Positions 52,851-62,226 of a stretch of 64,000 nucleotides of DNA are shown piece by piece (position 1 is the first letter of the stretch; each line of letters opens with the position of its first letter). The position numbers were made by a program, and so were the translations under genes. The stretch covers positions 310,001 through 374,000 of the forward strand of contig CAVZRO010000011.1 in assembly GCA_963777625.1 (NCBI GenBank). The letters run 5' to 3'. The notes under the pieces were generated by a model. That model made no database searches. It was not told the origin of the DNA and saw only the letters and a program-made list of their open reading frames with translations. This stretch comes from DATDIC01 sp963777625. Its GTDB lineage: Bacteria > Pseudomonadota > Alphaproteobacteria > Acetobacterales > Acetobacteraceae.

Positions 52851-54233
52851 ATGAGTGCGGAGTCCGAGGGAGCTTCCATCTCGGATGGAAGGCACGCGTC
52901 CCAGGACGCACTCACATCGGAAGACCTCGATCGCGCGAGAGATCGCAGCCGCATCCTTGCCGCCCGGCGTGACGGTCGTGGTGGGGTACTGGTATGGCTG
53001 CTGCTTGGGCCGGGCGTCCTGGTCATGCTGGCCGAGAATGACGGCCCGAGCATGCTGTCCTATGCGGCCAGCGGCGCCACCTATGGGCTGGGTTTTTTCC
53101 TGCCCTTCATCGCCGTTACATTTGCCGCGGCTTACGTCATTCAGGAAATGACCATGCGGCTCGGCGCCGTGACCCATCGCGGTTATGGCGAGCTTATCTT
53201 CCAGCGTTTCGGACGCATCTGGGGCTGGCTCTCGATCGGCGACCTGGTGGTGGTCAATCTCGTTACGCTTATCACTGAAATCATCGCCATCCGGGTCGGG
53301 ATGGGATTTTTCGGCATTTCCACCCCGGTCGCGGTTGGCTGCGCCGTGGCAACCGTGGCGCTGAGCGCCTGCGGCAGCCGCTATTCACGCTGGGAGCGTG
53401 TGGGCATGAGCCTGGCGCTGTTCAATCTCGTGTTTCTGGTTGTCGCGTTCATCGCGCGGCCAGCGCCCGGCGCCGTCGCTGCCGCGCTACTGACCTGGAC
53501 GCCGCTTCCGCAGGGGACCGCGGAGGAGTTCCTTCTGGTGCTGGCGTCAAATGTGGGTGCCGCCGTTACGCCGTGGATGCTGTTTTTCCAGCAAAGCGCC
53601 TCGGTCGATAAAGGCCTGACGCGGCGCGATATCGCGCATGGGCGTGTGGATACGCTGATCGGCACGATACTTGCGGCGGTTGCGGGCTGCGCCGCCCTGG
53701 TCGCCACCACACCCCTGTTCACGCATCACATCGACACATCGAACCTCCAGGGAGGCGCCGGGTACGCCGAGGCCCTGCGTCCCCTGATCGGCGCCCCGGG
53801 AGCGGCGCTGTTCGCGCTCGGCCTGATTGAGGCGGGGGCGATCGCGATGCTGACGGTTTCCGCCAGCACCGCCTATGCGGTTGGCGAAATGGTCGGGGGA
53901 GTGGGGCACAGCTTCAACCGATCACTGAGCGAAGCGCCGCTGTTTCATGCCGTCAATATCGGCATGGCGGCCGTCGCCGGACTGATCGTGCTGATTCCCG
54001 GAGCGCCGCTGCTGGCGATTTCGTTGAATGCCAATCTGCTGGCGGCCGTGCTGATGCCGCCGGCGCTGGTATTCCTGCTGGTCCTGCTGAACGATCGCGA
54101 AATCATGGGGGCGCAGGCCAATTCATGGTACTCCAACCTGATTGGGAGTTTGATCACCGTGTTTGTGACCGTGGCAGGCACGACCTACGCGATCGTCGCT
54201 TTCCTGGGAACCTTCACCGGCACGGCCGGCTAG
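52851..54233 (+). CDS. NRAMP family metal ion transporter
   Basis: 460 aa, about eleven helices. Helix 1 carries GPGVLVMLAENDGPSMLSYA in place of the DPGN motif of classical MntH; helix 6 reads SNVGAAVTPWMLFFQQSASV, as in the NRAMP-related subfamily that lacks the canonical metal-selecting Met. The metal is therefore uncertain (Mn, Fe or Mg-type NRAMP relatives). The ATG at 52851 is chosen; an in-frame start 57 bp upstream would run through poorly conserved sequence. Confidence 0.88.
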   Translation: MSAESEGASISDGRHASQDALTSEDLDRARDRSRILAARRDGRGGVLVWLLLGPGVLVMLAENDGPSMLSYAASGATYGLGFFLPFIAVTFAAAYVIQEMTMRLGAVTHRGYGELIFQRFGRIWGWLSIGDLVVVNLVTLITEIIAIRVGMGFFGISTPVAVGCAVATVALSACGSRYSRWERVGMSLALFNLVFLVVAFIARPAPGAVAAALLTWTPLPQGTAEEFLLVLASNVGAAVTPWMLFFQQSASVDKGLTRRDIAHGRVDTLIGTILAAVAGCAALVATTPLFTHHIDTSNLQGGAGYAEALRPLIGAPGAALFALGLIEAGAIAMLTVSASTAYAVGEMVGGVGHSFNRSLSEAPLFHAVNIGMAAVAGLIVLIPGAPLLAISLNANLLAAVLMPPALVFLLVLLNDREIMGAQANSWYSNLIGSLITVFVTVAGTTYAIVAFLGTFTGTAG

Positions 54234-54246
54234 AGTAATATCAACT

Positions 54247-54277
54247 GGAGCGGTTTCACCTTGAGCGAAACCGCTCC
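54247..54277. terminator. Hairpin after the NRAMP gene
   Basis: GGAGCGGTTTC-9 nt-GAAACCGCTCC, an 11-bp perfect stem 13 bp after the NRAMP stop. There is no U-tract, so it is at best a non-canonical terminator or processing site. Confidence 0.5.
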
Positions 54278-54294
54278 GGGACGGGAGACGAGCC

Positions 54295-54513
54295 ATGAAC
54301 CATCCGGTGGACCCTCGGCCCGAAGATCATCCTGAGCCAGAACTGATCGAAGGGCTGGAGCCCGACCAGTTGGTCGCAACATCGTCCCGGCCGTTACCAC
54401 CCCGTCAATTGAGTGTTGCCGCGAAGATCGGCTTTTGGACCCTGCGAGGGTTCGTGCTGCTGATCACTGCGCTCGTGGTTTATCGTTTTGTGGTCGGCCT
54501 CCGAGGACATTGA
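54295..54513 (+). CDS. Small single-pass membrane protein
   Basis: 72 aa. Acidic Pro-rich N-terminus (VDPRPEDHPEPELIEGLEPD) and one C-terminal helix (WTLRGFVLLITALVVYRFVV). I recall no function. It follows a GAGACGAGCC leader that may contain the RBS. Confidence 0.65.
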   Translation: MNHPVDPRPEDHPEPELIEGLEPDQLVATSSRPLPPRQLSVAAKIGFWTLRGFVLLITALVVYRFVVGLRGH

Positions 54514-54577
54514 CAAATCTCGAGTTGAGCGGCGTCGCGTTTACACAACCCTGCGTGAGCAGCAAGATCGACCGCAT

Positions 54578-55573
54578 ATGACGATCGAACGCATCCTGGC
54601 CGCTGCGGTCGCGCCGGTGGCACAGGCCATCGGCCGGCTGCCGGGCGCTGTTCTCGGCCTCGTTACCGAGGCCGGCGATCGTGCGGTGCATGTGCTCGGG
54701 CATGCCCAGCTCGTGCCCGAGCTGGTGCCGATGCAGCGCGACACGTGGTTCGATCTGGCCTCGCTCACCAAGGTGATCTTCACCAGCACGGCGATCCTGC
54801 GCCTGGTGGCGCAGGACAGGATCGGGCCGGATGATCCGCTGACCGTTGCGATTCCGGATTTGCGGCAATATGATCTCAGCGCGGCGGAGCGGCGGCTCAC
54901 CTTCAGGCAATGCCTGTCGCACCAGACCCATCTTCCGGCGGTCGAGCCGCTCTACACCTACGGGCAGGATCCTGACACCTTGCGCGCCTTCATCCTGCAA
55001 CGAGTGTGGCAGGTCGGTCCGCCGGTCTATTCGGATATCAATTTCATGCTGCTCGGGATTGCCATCGAACGGCTCACTGAACGACCGCTGGCGGATCAGC
55101 CGGTGGCGCCCGGGCTGACGTTCCGCCCGGACCCTGCCGCCTGCGCCGCCACCGAGCGCTGCACCTGGCGTGGACGCGTGCTGCGCGGGGAGGTGCATGA
55201 CGAGAACGCGTTCGCGCTCGGCGGCGCGTCCGGCCATGCCGGGCTGTTCGGCACCATCGACGGCGTGCTCGACTTCGCGCTGGAGCTGTTGCGCGGCACG
55301 GAGCCGGCGCTGGCGCCGATGCGGACGCGACAATCGCCGACCCGCACGTTGGGGTGGGAGACGCGACATGCGGGCTGGTCGGGGGGTGACCTCTGTTCAG
55401 ATGCAACGATCGGGCACACGGGATTCACCGGGACCGGGCTGTGGATCGATTTCGCGCGTGGGATTGCGTGGTCGCTGCTGACCAACCGCGTGCATCCGAC
55501 GCGGCACAAGGAGACGGGAATCCAGGCTCTGCGCCGCGGCGTCGGCGACCTGATCGTGGGCGCATCGGCATGA
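54578..55573 (+). CDS. Serine hydrolase, beta-lactamase/penicillin-binding fold
   Basis: 331 aa. S-x-x-K in WFDLASLTKVIFTSTAILRL, Y-x-N equivalent in PPVYSDINFMLLGIAIERL, and an H-T-G triad in TIGHTGFTGTGLWID. Class C beta-lactamase-like esterase or peptidase. No signal peptide is visible, so location is uncertain. Overlaps the M15 peptidase gene (ATGA), which points to cell-wall peptide metabolism. Confidence 0.9.
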   Translation: MTIERILAAAVAPVAQAIGRLPGAVLGLVTEAGDRAVHVLGHAQLVPELVPMQRDTWFDLASLTKVIFTSTAILRLVAQDRIGPDDPLTVAIPDLRQYDLSAAERRLTFRQCLSHQTHLPAVEPLYTYGQDPDTLRAFILQRVWQVGPPVYSDINFMLLGIAIERLTERPLADQPVAPGLTFRPDPAACAATERCTWRGRVLRGEVHDENAFALGGASGHAGLFGTIDGVLDFALELLRGTEPALAPMRTRQSPTRTLGWETRHAGWSGGDLCSDATIGHTGFTGTGLWIDFARGIAWSLLTNRVHPTRHKETGIQALRRGVGDLIVGASA

Positions 55574-56346
55574 GGGCGAGGCTGGGGATCGCGGTCGTTG
55601 CGCTGCTGCTGGCGGTGGCTGGCCAGGCGTGGGCTGCCGGCCCGATCGACGCCCTGCTGCGCGCGTATCCGGACGAACTGGCGGGTTTCGACGGTACCAA
55701 CCTGATCTGGCGTGACGGCACGCGCATGCCGGTCAGCGATGGCCACCCGGGGGAAAGCGTCGAGGAAATGATCCGCCACGGATCGATCCTGGATCAGTTT
55801 CGCTTTTCCTATCCGGCGGGCGCGCCCCTGCTGCTCCCGACCCAGGATCCCGGGCGCATCCGCAACCGCGCCTTCTTCGACAAGATGTATGGGGACTGCC
55901 GGGCCGGGGAGGTGGTGCCCAAACTGGTCCCTGTCGTGTGGCTGCCGCGCAGTTGGGGGCACACCGTCCGGTTCACTTCGGTCAACCGGGCGGACCAGCA
56001 GTTGGCAGCGGTTTCACGGGAACTGGACGAACTGCCGGCGGCGGACAAGAAATTCCTGTATCCGGTCGGCGGCACCTATAATTGCCGTGGCGTGGCCGAT
56101 ACCGGGCAGACCAGCATGCACGGCTGGGGCGCCGCGATCGACATCAACGTTGCCCAGTCGGATTACTGGTTATGGCAGGCCAGCAGCAACGGCGGCGTGC
56201 CGATATACCGGGATCGGATCCCGCCTGAGATCGTGGCGGTGTTCGAGCGTCATGGTTTCATCTGGGGCGGACGCTGGCTGCATTTCGACACGATGCATTT
56301 CGAGTACCGGCCGGAGCTGTTGGACGCCAGTGCCGCGGGCAAATAG
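55570..56346 (+). CDS. M15 family D-alanyl-D-alanine carboxypeptidase-like protein
   Basis: 258 aa with signal peptide (LGIAVVALLLAVAGQAWA). Zn-peptidase motifs S-x-H-x-x-x-x-A-x-D in QTSMHGWGAAIDINVAQ and H-x-x-x-x in WLHFDTMHFEYRPEL, with the general-base region near them. It should trim peptidoglycan peptides in the periplasm. Translationally coupled to the serine hydrolase. Confidence 0.88.
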   Translation: MRARLGIAVVALLLAVAGQAWAAGPIDALLRAYPDELAGFDGTNLIWRDGTRMPVSDGHPGESVEEMIRHGSILDQFRFSYPAGAPLLLPTQDPGRIRNRAFFDKMYGDCRAGEVVPKLVPVVWLPRSWGHTVRFTSVNRADQQLAAVSRELDELPAADKKFLYPVGGTYNCRGVADTGQTSMHGWGAAIDINVAQSDYWLWQASSNGGVPIYRDRIPPEIVAVFERHGFIWGGRWLHFDTMHFEYRPELLDASAAGK

Positions 56347-56831
56347 TCTCACTGGGCAGGCGCCTTGAACCGGCTTCCCCGGTTTCCATGGCATCGAGCG
56401 TCCGCCTCTTACCGGAGCTTCATGAACCACGTCGCCGGGACCTGAGGTCAGTCCTGAAGCTGGTATCGGGCGGCATCCTCTGCCCGGGAACGCACGCGCG
56501 AGCGTAACTTGCATCAGATCGCATTGGGGTGACCTACGTTCGTCATCCCCGTTCCCCGTCATTCCGGCGAAAAGGCGGGAATCCAGGCAACGCCTCGGAA
56601 TTGCGCGGGCCTGGATGCCCGCTTTCGCGGGTTGGCATTAATGCTGATCGGGCCTCGTGGGGATTACGGGGCGGCAAGTAACTACCTATGGTTGCAAATA
56701 ATCTGTTATACAACCGATTTTTCCCGTTGCGTTTCCGCATTTTGTGGCGTAATTCTTGTCACAATGTAATGCGGTGCAGGATCAGTTTGACGCTCGGTCT
56801 TGCGAGCAACGAGGCACGGAGGACATCTTCC
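56347..56831. repeat. Intergenic region with a shortened MITE-like repeat (56512-56641)
   Basis: The repeat copy reads CAGATCGCATTGGGGTGACC, CGTCATTCCGGCGAAAAGGC, CTGGATGCCCGCTTTCGCGG and ends GGGTTGGCATTAATG; the tail is fused to the returning arm, so the GTCTTCGTCC part is lost. From about 56680 to 56790 the sequence is AT-rich and probably holds the promoter of the PEP-CTERM gene; no definite box is seen. Confidence 0.7.
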
Positions 56832-57527
56832 ATGAAACTATCAACGGCACTTCTGGCCACGGCTGCTGCTCTCTTCACAGTGGTGGGCGGAGCCAACGCG
56901 GCGGTGATCGATCTGAATTTCGAAGGGATCAACGCGACTTATCCGTCAACGAACTATGCGGAGATTCTCAACTTCTATAATGGCGGCACCAGCAATCAGG
57001 GCACGTCGGGCACGAATTACGGGATCAGCTTTCCCAGCAATGCTCTGGCGATCTGCCTGAACACGCCAGGGAATGGCTGCTCGAACACCTCACGCGGTGG
57101 GCTGGGCGATCCCAACTCCCAGAAGGGTGCGCTATTCTTCCTGAGCGGAGCGACCACCTTCCTGGATGATCCCGCCGGCTTCACCAAAGGGTTCTCGTTC
57201 AACTACGTCGCAATCAACGAAGGCGGAAGCGTTGACGTATTCAGCGGCCTGGACGGCACCGGCACCCTGCTCGCGACCCTTAATCTGCCAACGACACCGA
57301 GCGAATGCTCCGATGTCTATGCCGCCTCATTTTGCCCGTTCTTTGCCGCCGGTGTAACATTCGCTGGGACAGCGCAATCGATCGGCTTCAATGGCGTGGC
57401 AAATCAGATCGTGTTTGACGACGTGACGTTTGGCAGCTCAACTCCAGGGGTGCCGGAGCCGACAACGCTGGCAATCCTGGGTGCCGGCCTGGTTGGCCTC
57501 GGCGTCGCGCGTCGCAAGTTCCGCTGA
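56832..57527 (+). CDS. PEP-CTERM sorting-domain protein
   Basis: 231 aa. Signal peptide (LATAAALFTVVGGANAAVID), a beta-rich secreted body with several Cys (CLNTPGNGCSNTS; ECSDVYAASFCPFF), and the C-terminal sorting signal VPEPTTLAILGAGLVGLGVA followed by RRKFR, the PEP-x-x-x-x-hydrophobic-basic pattern recognised by exosortase. It is exported and likely processed to the surface or matrix. Expression probably depends on exosortase genes located elsewhere. Confidence 0.92.
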   Translation: MKLSTALLATAAALFTVVGGANAAVIDLNFEGINATYPSTNYAEILNFYNGGTSNQGTSGTNYGISFPSNALAICLNTPGNGCSNTSRGGLGDPNSQKGALFFLSGATTFLDDPAGFTKGFSFNYVAINEGGSVDVFSGLDGTGTLLATLNLPTTPSECSDVYAASFCPFFAAGVTFAGTAQSIGFNGVANQIVFDDVTFGSSTPGVPEPTTLAILGAGLVGLGVARRKFR

Positions 57528-57631
57528 CCACATAACGCGGGCCGGAATTCCGGCCTGATCTTCGATGCGGGCATGCGTGATACCACGCATGCCCGCTGAC
57601 GTTCGGGGGGACAAACATCGCGGCCTGGAAT

Positions 57632-57877
57632 GGCAGACCGCATTGAGCGTGACCTATGTTCGTCATTCCCGTTCCCCTTTCGTCATTCCCGCTCCCTTTC
57701 GTTGTTCCCGCGCCCTTTCGTCGTTCCCGCGAAAGCGGGAATCCAGTCAAACTCTCGGAATTTCGCGGGCTCTCGCGTGGATGCCCGCCTTCGCGGGCAT
57801 GACGGAATCTTTCGCGGGCTTGACGGATCTTGCGGGCATGACGGATCTTCAGAGTCTTCGTCCTCGCCGGTTGCTAT
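57632..57877. repeat. Longest MITE-like repeat copy, with iterated CGTCATTCCCG units
   Basis: Head CAGACCGCATTGAGCGTGACC, then four consecutive GTCATTCCCG / GTTGTTCCCG / GTCGTTCCCG-type units before the central palindrome (GTTCCCGCGAAAGCGGGAAT, returning TGCCCGCCTTCGCGGGCATG), then three GGCATGACGGATCTT-type units and the tail GAGTCTTCGTCCTCGCCGG. Internal unit copies explain its greater length. No gene was found in 57528-57950. Confidence 0.8.
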
Positions 57878-57950
57878 AGCCTGCGGCCGTCGACCTCCTG
57901 ATCCACCAGCAGCATCACCGCGTGCAGCGGCACGTCACCGGTCGGCGCAA

Positions 57951-58304
57951 TCACTTCGGCAGCACCTCGACCTCGACGTGCGGAGCGCCGGGTCCGCGCA
58001 GCAAGTCGGCGGATGGCGGTCCCCGCAGCACGTCGCCCGGCGGTCCGTGCAGAATGTCGCGCGGCGGCGGCGGAGCATCGTCGCAGGCATAATCGCCCGG
58101 CGCGCCGATCGGCACATTGATGTAAGCCTGACCCGTCACGCCGCTGGGCACGCCGGGCCGGCCCGCAAGATCGAGCGACAGGGGCAGCGAGGGCCCGTCG
58201 GCGGGCGGCGGCGGGCAGTCGGCGGGTTGCGCTGCTACCTGCCCGGCGGCCAATAGCAGCAACACGGACATCAGCAATGTGCGCATGCCGCCCAGCATGC
58301 GCAC
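57951..58304 (-). CDS. Small exported Pro/Gly-rich protein
   Basis: 117 aa. Signal peptide (LLMSVLLLLAAGQVAA, start perhaps at the inner MRTLLMS, 58286), then an extended Pro-rich mature part with PPPPADGPSLPLSLD and repeated GPP.D.LRGP units near the end, and two Cys. No family recognised. It starts 7 bp after hpnN, so it is co-transcribed with a hopanoid-type transporter. Confidence 0.65.
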   Translation of the reverse strand: MRMLGGMRTLLMSVLLLLAAGQVAAQPADCPPPPADGPSLPLSLDLAGRPGVPSGVTGQAYINVPIGAPGDYACDDAPPPPRDILHGPPGDVLRGPPSADLLRGPGAPHVEVEVLPK

Positions 58305-58311
58305 GCATCGG

Positions 58312-60906
58312 TTAATAGCGGATTGGCCGTGCCAGGCTGGCCAGCAGCGCCGGGATGAACACCAGGCTCGCCAGCAGCGTGCAGCCCAGGCTGATCAGCA
58401 GCAGTTCCCCCATGCTCGCCGTGCCCGGGTGGTGCGACAGCGCCAACGAGCCGAACGCCGTGCTGGTGGTCAGGGCGGAGAACACGATCGCCCGCGCCGT
58501 CGCCGATCCCAGCAGCCGGGTCCGCCCGGCACGCCAGTTCATGACGAAATAGATATTGAACGCGACGCCCACCCCCAGCAGCAGCGGCAGGGCGATGATG
58601 TTGGCGTAGTTCAGCGGCAGCGGCAGCAGCACCGCCACCAGCAGCGTCATCAGCCCGGACAGCACCAGCGGCGCCAGCACCAGAGCCACGTCCCGCAGCC
58701 GGCGCAGCGCGAGGAACAGAATCACCGCGATCGCCACGAACGCGTACAACGCGGCGGAGCGGAATGCGTGGACGATCGTCGCACTGGTCGCTTCGATCGT
58801 CACCGCCGGCCCGCCCGCGTCCGGCACCACCACGGTCACCTGCTTCACGAACTGCGACAGGCCGGCGCTCGTGGCGCTGACCGCCAGCTTCGGCAGCACC
58901 TGGATGCGGGCACGCCCATCCGGCAGCACCCAATCCCGCTTGATGTCCGGCGGCAGCGAGGCAACCGTCACCGTCCCGGCATTCAGGGAATCCCGCAACT
59001 GATCCAGCTCCTGCGGCAGGAACCGAGTCAGCGACGCATTGGTGGCCATCACCACGGCATCCGGCGCGGTGGTGAGCCGCTTCAAATCGGCCGCGATCCC
59101 CTGCAACGGATTGTCCGGCTTCAGCTTCGGCAGGGTCGGCGTGATCTGGTCCAGTGCCGCGCCGGCCGCCATGCGCAGCACCGCCGGCGTGACCGGCGTG
59201 CTGGAGGCGGGCGCGGTCAGCGTGGGTTCCAGGATGCCCTGTGCGTCCTGGATGATCGCCAGCTTCTTGTCCTGATCCGCCGGGACGAAGCTGTCGATGC
59301 TGCGCACGTTATCGACCGTGGACAGCGGGCGCAGCTTTGCGGCCAGTGCCGCGGCATCCGCCGCGCTCGGTGCCAGTATGTCGATCGTGTACGGATTGGT
59401 CAGCGGCGAATCCATGAGCGCGCGCAGGGTGCGCATCGCTTCGGTATGCTGGTTCTTGGTGTCCAGGGGGTTGGAATCGAACGTCAGCCCGGGCGATAGC
59501 GCCACGCCGGCAATCGCCACCACGCCGAACACCAGCAGGATCGGCCGGCGCCAGGCGGCCACCAGAGGATCGAGCGGAACCGCCCAGTGAAACCCGACCA
59601 TGCCCGGCTCACCGGGTGGGCGGAACAGGGTGATGGCGGCCGGCAGGAAGGTGATTGTGCAAACGAAGGCAATCAGCATCCCAACGCCGGCGATCAGCCC
59701 CAGCTCCGCCACGCCCACGAAATCCGTCGGCACAAAGGCCAGGAAGCCGGCCGCGGTCGCCACCGCCGCGACCAGGATCTGCTCGCCGGTACGCGCCGCG
59801 GTCTGTCGAATGGCCTCACCGAAATCAGCAAATTCGTGCCGCCGCTCCCGGAAGCGGACGGAAAACTGGATGGCGAAATCCACCGCGATCCCGACGAACA
59901 GGATGCCGAACCCCACCGAGATCAGGTTCAGCGTGCCCACCGCGGCGGCGGCGAACAACAGCGTCAGCGAGAGACCCAGCACCAGGGTCAGCAGGATCGG
60001 CACGATCAGCCGCCAGGTCTTCACGGCCAGGAACAGCCACAGCGTGATCAGCACGATGCTGGCCACCAACCCGACCGCCACGCCCTCGGCCACGGAGGAG
60101 AATTCCTCGTCCGACAGCGCCACCTGCCCGGTGATCGCCAGGTGCGCCCGCCCGGATGCCACGAAGGGCAGCCCCGCAGCCACGGTCCGGACCGCCAGCG
60201 TCGCCTGGCCGCCCGGCTCCAGGGAGCCGTAATTGAGCCGCGGCTGGGCGAGCACGAAGCGGTACTTGCCCGCCAAATCCGTCAGTCCGCCGCCCAGCAG
60301 CGCCTGCCACGACAACGGCTGCGCGTGTCCGTCCAGCGCATTGCGCATTGCCGTGTCGAACCCGCGCAGGGCCGGAAAATAGGGCGACAGATCCACGTTG
60401 CCCTGGCTCGCCCCCATGCCGAGCAGCGCGAGCGCCGAAAACAGCCCGCGCGCCGAGGGATCAGCGACGAGTTGGCCCAGGAACGGTTGCGCCGCGATGG
60501 TCTGGTCCATCAGGGCCGAAAGCTGCGTGGGGTCCAGAAACAGCAAACCCTCCTTGCGGAAGAAGGGCGACGCGTCGGGGCGGGTGACGCTGGTGAAATG
60601 GGTTTTATCGGTCCGCAGCTTCGCGGCCAGGTCGGCCGCCGTCTGCTCGGCCTCTTCCGGTTCGGCGGCATCGATCGCGATCACCAGAAGATTGTCGAAT
60701 TGCGGAAACTGCCGGTTGAACTCTTCGGCGGCCTGGCGCCAGCTCAGCCGGTTGGAAAACAGGCCCGAAGTGTCGGTCGTGACCCCGAGATGCCCGGCCG
60801 CGAACAGCAGCGACAGAGCGGTGCAGACCGCGCCGGCCAGTACGACAAGAAGGAACCGTTGGCGACACGCGTCAGCCACCCGGACAAGCAGGCGTTGGAG
60901 CGACAT
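58312..60906 (-). CDS. hpnN: Hopanoid-associated RND transporter HpnN (MMPL family)
   Basis: 864 aa. Two six-helix blocks with large periplasmic loops after helices 1 and 7: LLVVLAGAVCTALSLLFAAG, VGFGILFVGIAVDFAIQFSV (helix 4 with the proton-relay Asp), and the second block GVGVAFNIYFVMNWRAGRTR. The loop motif TFDSNPLDTKNQHTEAMRTL is typical of HpnN. These proteins move hopanoids to the outer membrane. No squalene-hopene genes are in the window. Confidence 0.9.
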   Translation of the reverse strand: MSLQRLLVRVADACRQRFLLVVLAGAVCTALSLLFAAGHLGVTTDTSGLFSNRLSWRQAAEEFNRQFPQFDNLLVIAIDAAEPEEAEQTAADLAAKLRTDKTHFTSVTRPDASPFFRKEGLLFLDPTQLSALMDQTIAAQPFLGQLVADPSARGLFSALALLGMGASQGNVDLSPYFPALRGFDTAMRNALDGHAQPLSWQALLGGGLTDLAGKYRFVLAQPRLNYGSLEPGGQATLAVRTVAAGLPFVASGRAHLAITGQVALSDEEFSSVAEGVAVGLVASIVLITLWLFLAVKTWRLIVPILLTLVLGLSLTLLFAAAAVGTLNLISVGFGILFVGIAVDFAIQFSVRFRERRHEFADFGEAIRQTAARTGEQILVAAVATAAGFLAFVPTDFVGVAELGLIAGVGMLIAFVCTITFLPAAITLFRPPGEPGMVGFHWAVPLDPLVAAWRRPILLVFGVVAIAGVALSPGLTFDSNPLDTKNQHTEAMRTLRALMDSPLTNPYTIDILAPSAADAAALAAKLRPLSTVDNVRSIDSFVPADQDKKLAIIQDAQGILEPTLTAPASSTPVTPAVLRMAAGAALDQITPTLPKLKPDNPLQGIAADLKRLTTAPDAVVMATNASLTRFLPQELDQLRDSLNAGTVTVASLPPDIKRDWVLPDGRARIQVLPKLAVSATSAGLSQFVKQVTVVVPDAGGPAVTIEATSATIVHAFRSAALYAFVAIAVILFLALRRLRDVALVLAPLVLSGLMTLLVAVLLPLPLNYANIIALPLLLGVGVAFNIYFVMNWRAGRTRLLGSATARAIVFSALTTSTAFGSLALSHHPGTASMGELLLISLGCTLLASLVFIPALLASLARPIRY

Positions 60907-61019
60907 GGGGGGCGGTGATAGTCGGTCGCCTTCCGCCGGTCCATGCACCGCCGGGTGTCGGCCTGACATTTTAACCCTTCCGGCCGGCCGTCAGGATTTT
61001 CAAATAACGGAGACCGCCC

Positions 61020-62132
61020 ATGCCGCCACGCACCCGACCACCGTTCCGCGCTGACCATGTCGGCAGCCTGCTGCGCCCGCGGCGGCTGATCGAGGCACGC
61101 GCCGCGCACAAGGCGGGCCGGTTGCCGGACGCCGAGCTGCGGGCGATCGAGGACGAGTGCATCGCCGCGGCGGTTGCCCGGCAGGAGGCGATCGGGTTGC
61201 GCGCCGCGACCGACGGGGAATATCGCCGGGCTTACTGGCATTACGATTTCGTGTCCGGGCTGGATGGCGTGGAAATTTACGAACCCGAGCAGAAGATCCA
61301 GTTCAAGGGCGCCACTCTGCCGCACGCGCTGCGGGTGACCGGGCCGATCCGTTACAGCCAGCCGGTGATGATCGACGATTTCCGGTTCCTCGCCGGCCAG
61401 GTGCGGTCGGCGCTGCCGAAGCAGACGATCCCTTCGCCGTCGGTGGTGCATTTCCGCGGCGGGCGGGGGGCGATCGATCGCGGCGCATATCCCGAGCTGG
61501 GTGGGTTCTTCCACGATCTGGGCGAGGCCTACCACAGCGCGGTGCAGGGCTTCGCGGCTGCCGGATGCCGCTATCTGCAGCTCGATGAGGTCTACATCGC
61601 CTATCTGTGCGATCCGGAACAAATCGCCGGACTGAAGGCGCGCGGCGAGCATGTGGACGATCTGCTGGACATCTATGCCGCCCTGATCAATCGCGCGATC
61701 GAGGGCCGGCCCGATGACATGACCATCAGCATGCATCTCTGCCGCGGCAATTTCCGCTCCACCTGGGTCGCCTCCGGCGGCTACGAGCCGGTCGCGGAGG
61801 TGCTGTTCAACAAGATCAACGCCGATGCTTATTTCATGGAATACGATACCGACCGGGCCGGCAGCTTCGAGCCGCTGCGCTTCGTTCCGCGCGGCGGCAA
61901 GCTGGTGGTGCTTGGCCTGGTCACCAGCAAGTCCGGCGCGTTGGAGAGCAAGGACGCGCTGAAGCGCCGGATCGAAGCGGCCAGCCGATACTTGCCGCTG
62001 GAGCAGCTTGCGCTGAGCCCACAATGCGGCTTCGCCTCCACCGAGGAAGGCAACCTGCTGAGCGAGGAGCAGCAATGGGCCAAGCTGCGCCTGTGCGTCG
62101 AGGTGGCGCAGGAGGTATGGGGCGCGGTGTAG
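61020..62132 (+). CDS. MetE-like cobalamin-independent methyltransferase domain protein
   Basis: 370 aa. FRADHVGSLLRPRRLIEARA, then a TIM-barrel with Zn ligands His/Cys in ISMHLCRGNFRST, Glu in YFMEYDTDRAG and Cys in LALSPQCGFASTEEGNLL. This is the C-terminal catalytic half of methionine synthase MetE standing alone, as in archaeal-type and YxjG-like enzymes. It may transfer methyl groups from a methyltetrahydrofolate or another donor. Good RBS (CGGAGA). Confidence 0.9.
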   Translation: MPPRTRPPFRADHVGSLLRPRRLIEARAAHKAGRLPDAELRAIEDECIAAAVARQEAIGLRAATDGEYRRAYWHYDFVSGLDGVEIYEPEQKIQFKGATLPHALRVTGPIRYSQPVMIDDFRFLAGQVRSALPKQTIPSPSVVHFRGGRGAIDRGAYPELGGFFHDLGEAYHSAVQGFAAAGCRYLQLDEVYIAYLCDPEQIAGLKARGEHVDDLLDIYAALINRAIEGRPDDMTISMHLCRGNFRSTWVASGGYEPVAEVLFNKINADAYFMEYDTDRAGSFEPLRFVPRGGKLVVLGLVTSKSGALESKDALKRRIEAASRYLPLEQLALSPQCGFASTEEGNLLSEEQQWAKLRLCVEVAQEVWGAV

Positions 62133-62179
62133 CGGCCCGGCCGCGACTGATGCCGAACGCTCGCGGAACGGTCGTCTTG

Positions 62180-62226
62180 TACCAGACCGCATTGAGGGTG
62201 ACCCATATTCGTCATTCCCGCGAAAG
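62180..62226. repeat. MITE-like repeat, left part cut by the IS
   Basis: TACCAGACCGCATTGAGGGTG then CGTCATTCCCGCGAA, the head and first arm. The matching right part starts after the IS at 63747. Confidence 0.85.

Noticed and set aside
54247..54277. Classical rho-independent terminator
   Set aside because: The 11-bp stem is perfect but no T-run follows; listed only as a hairpin of uncertain role.
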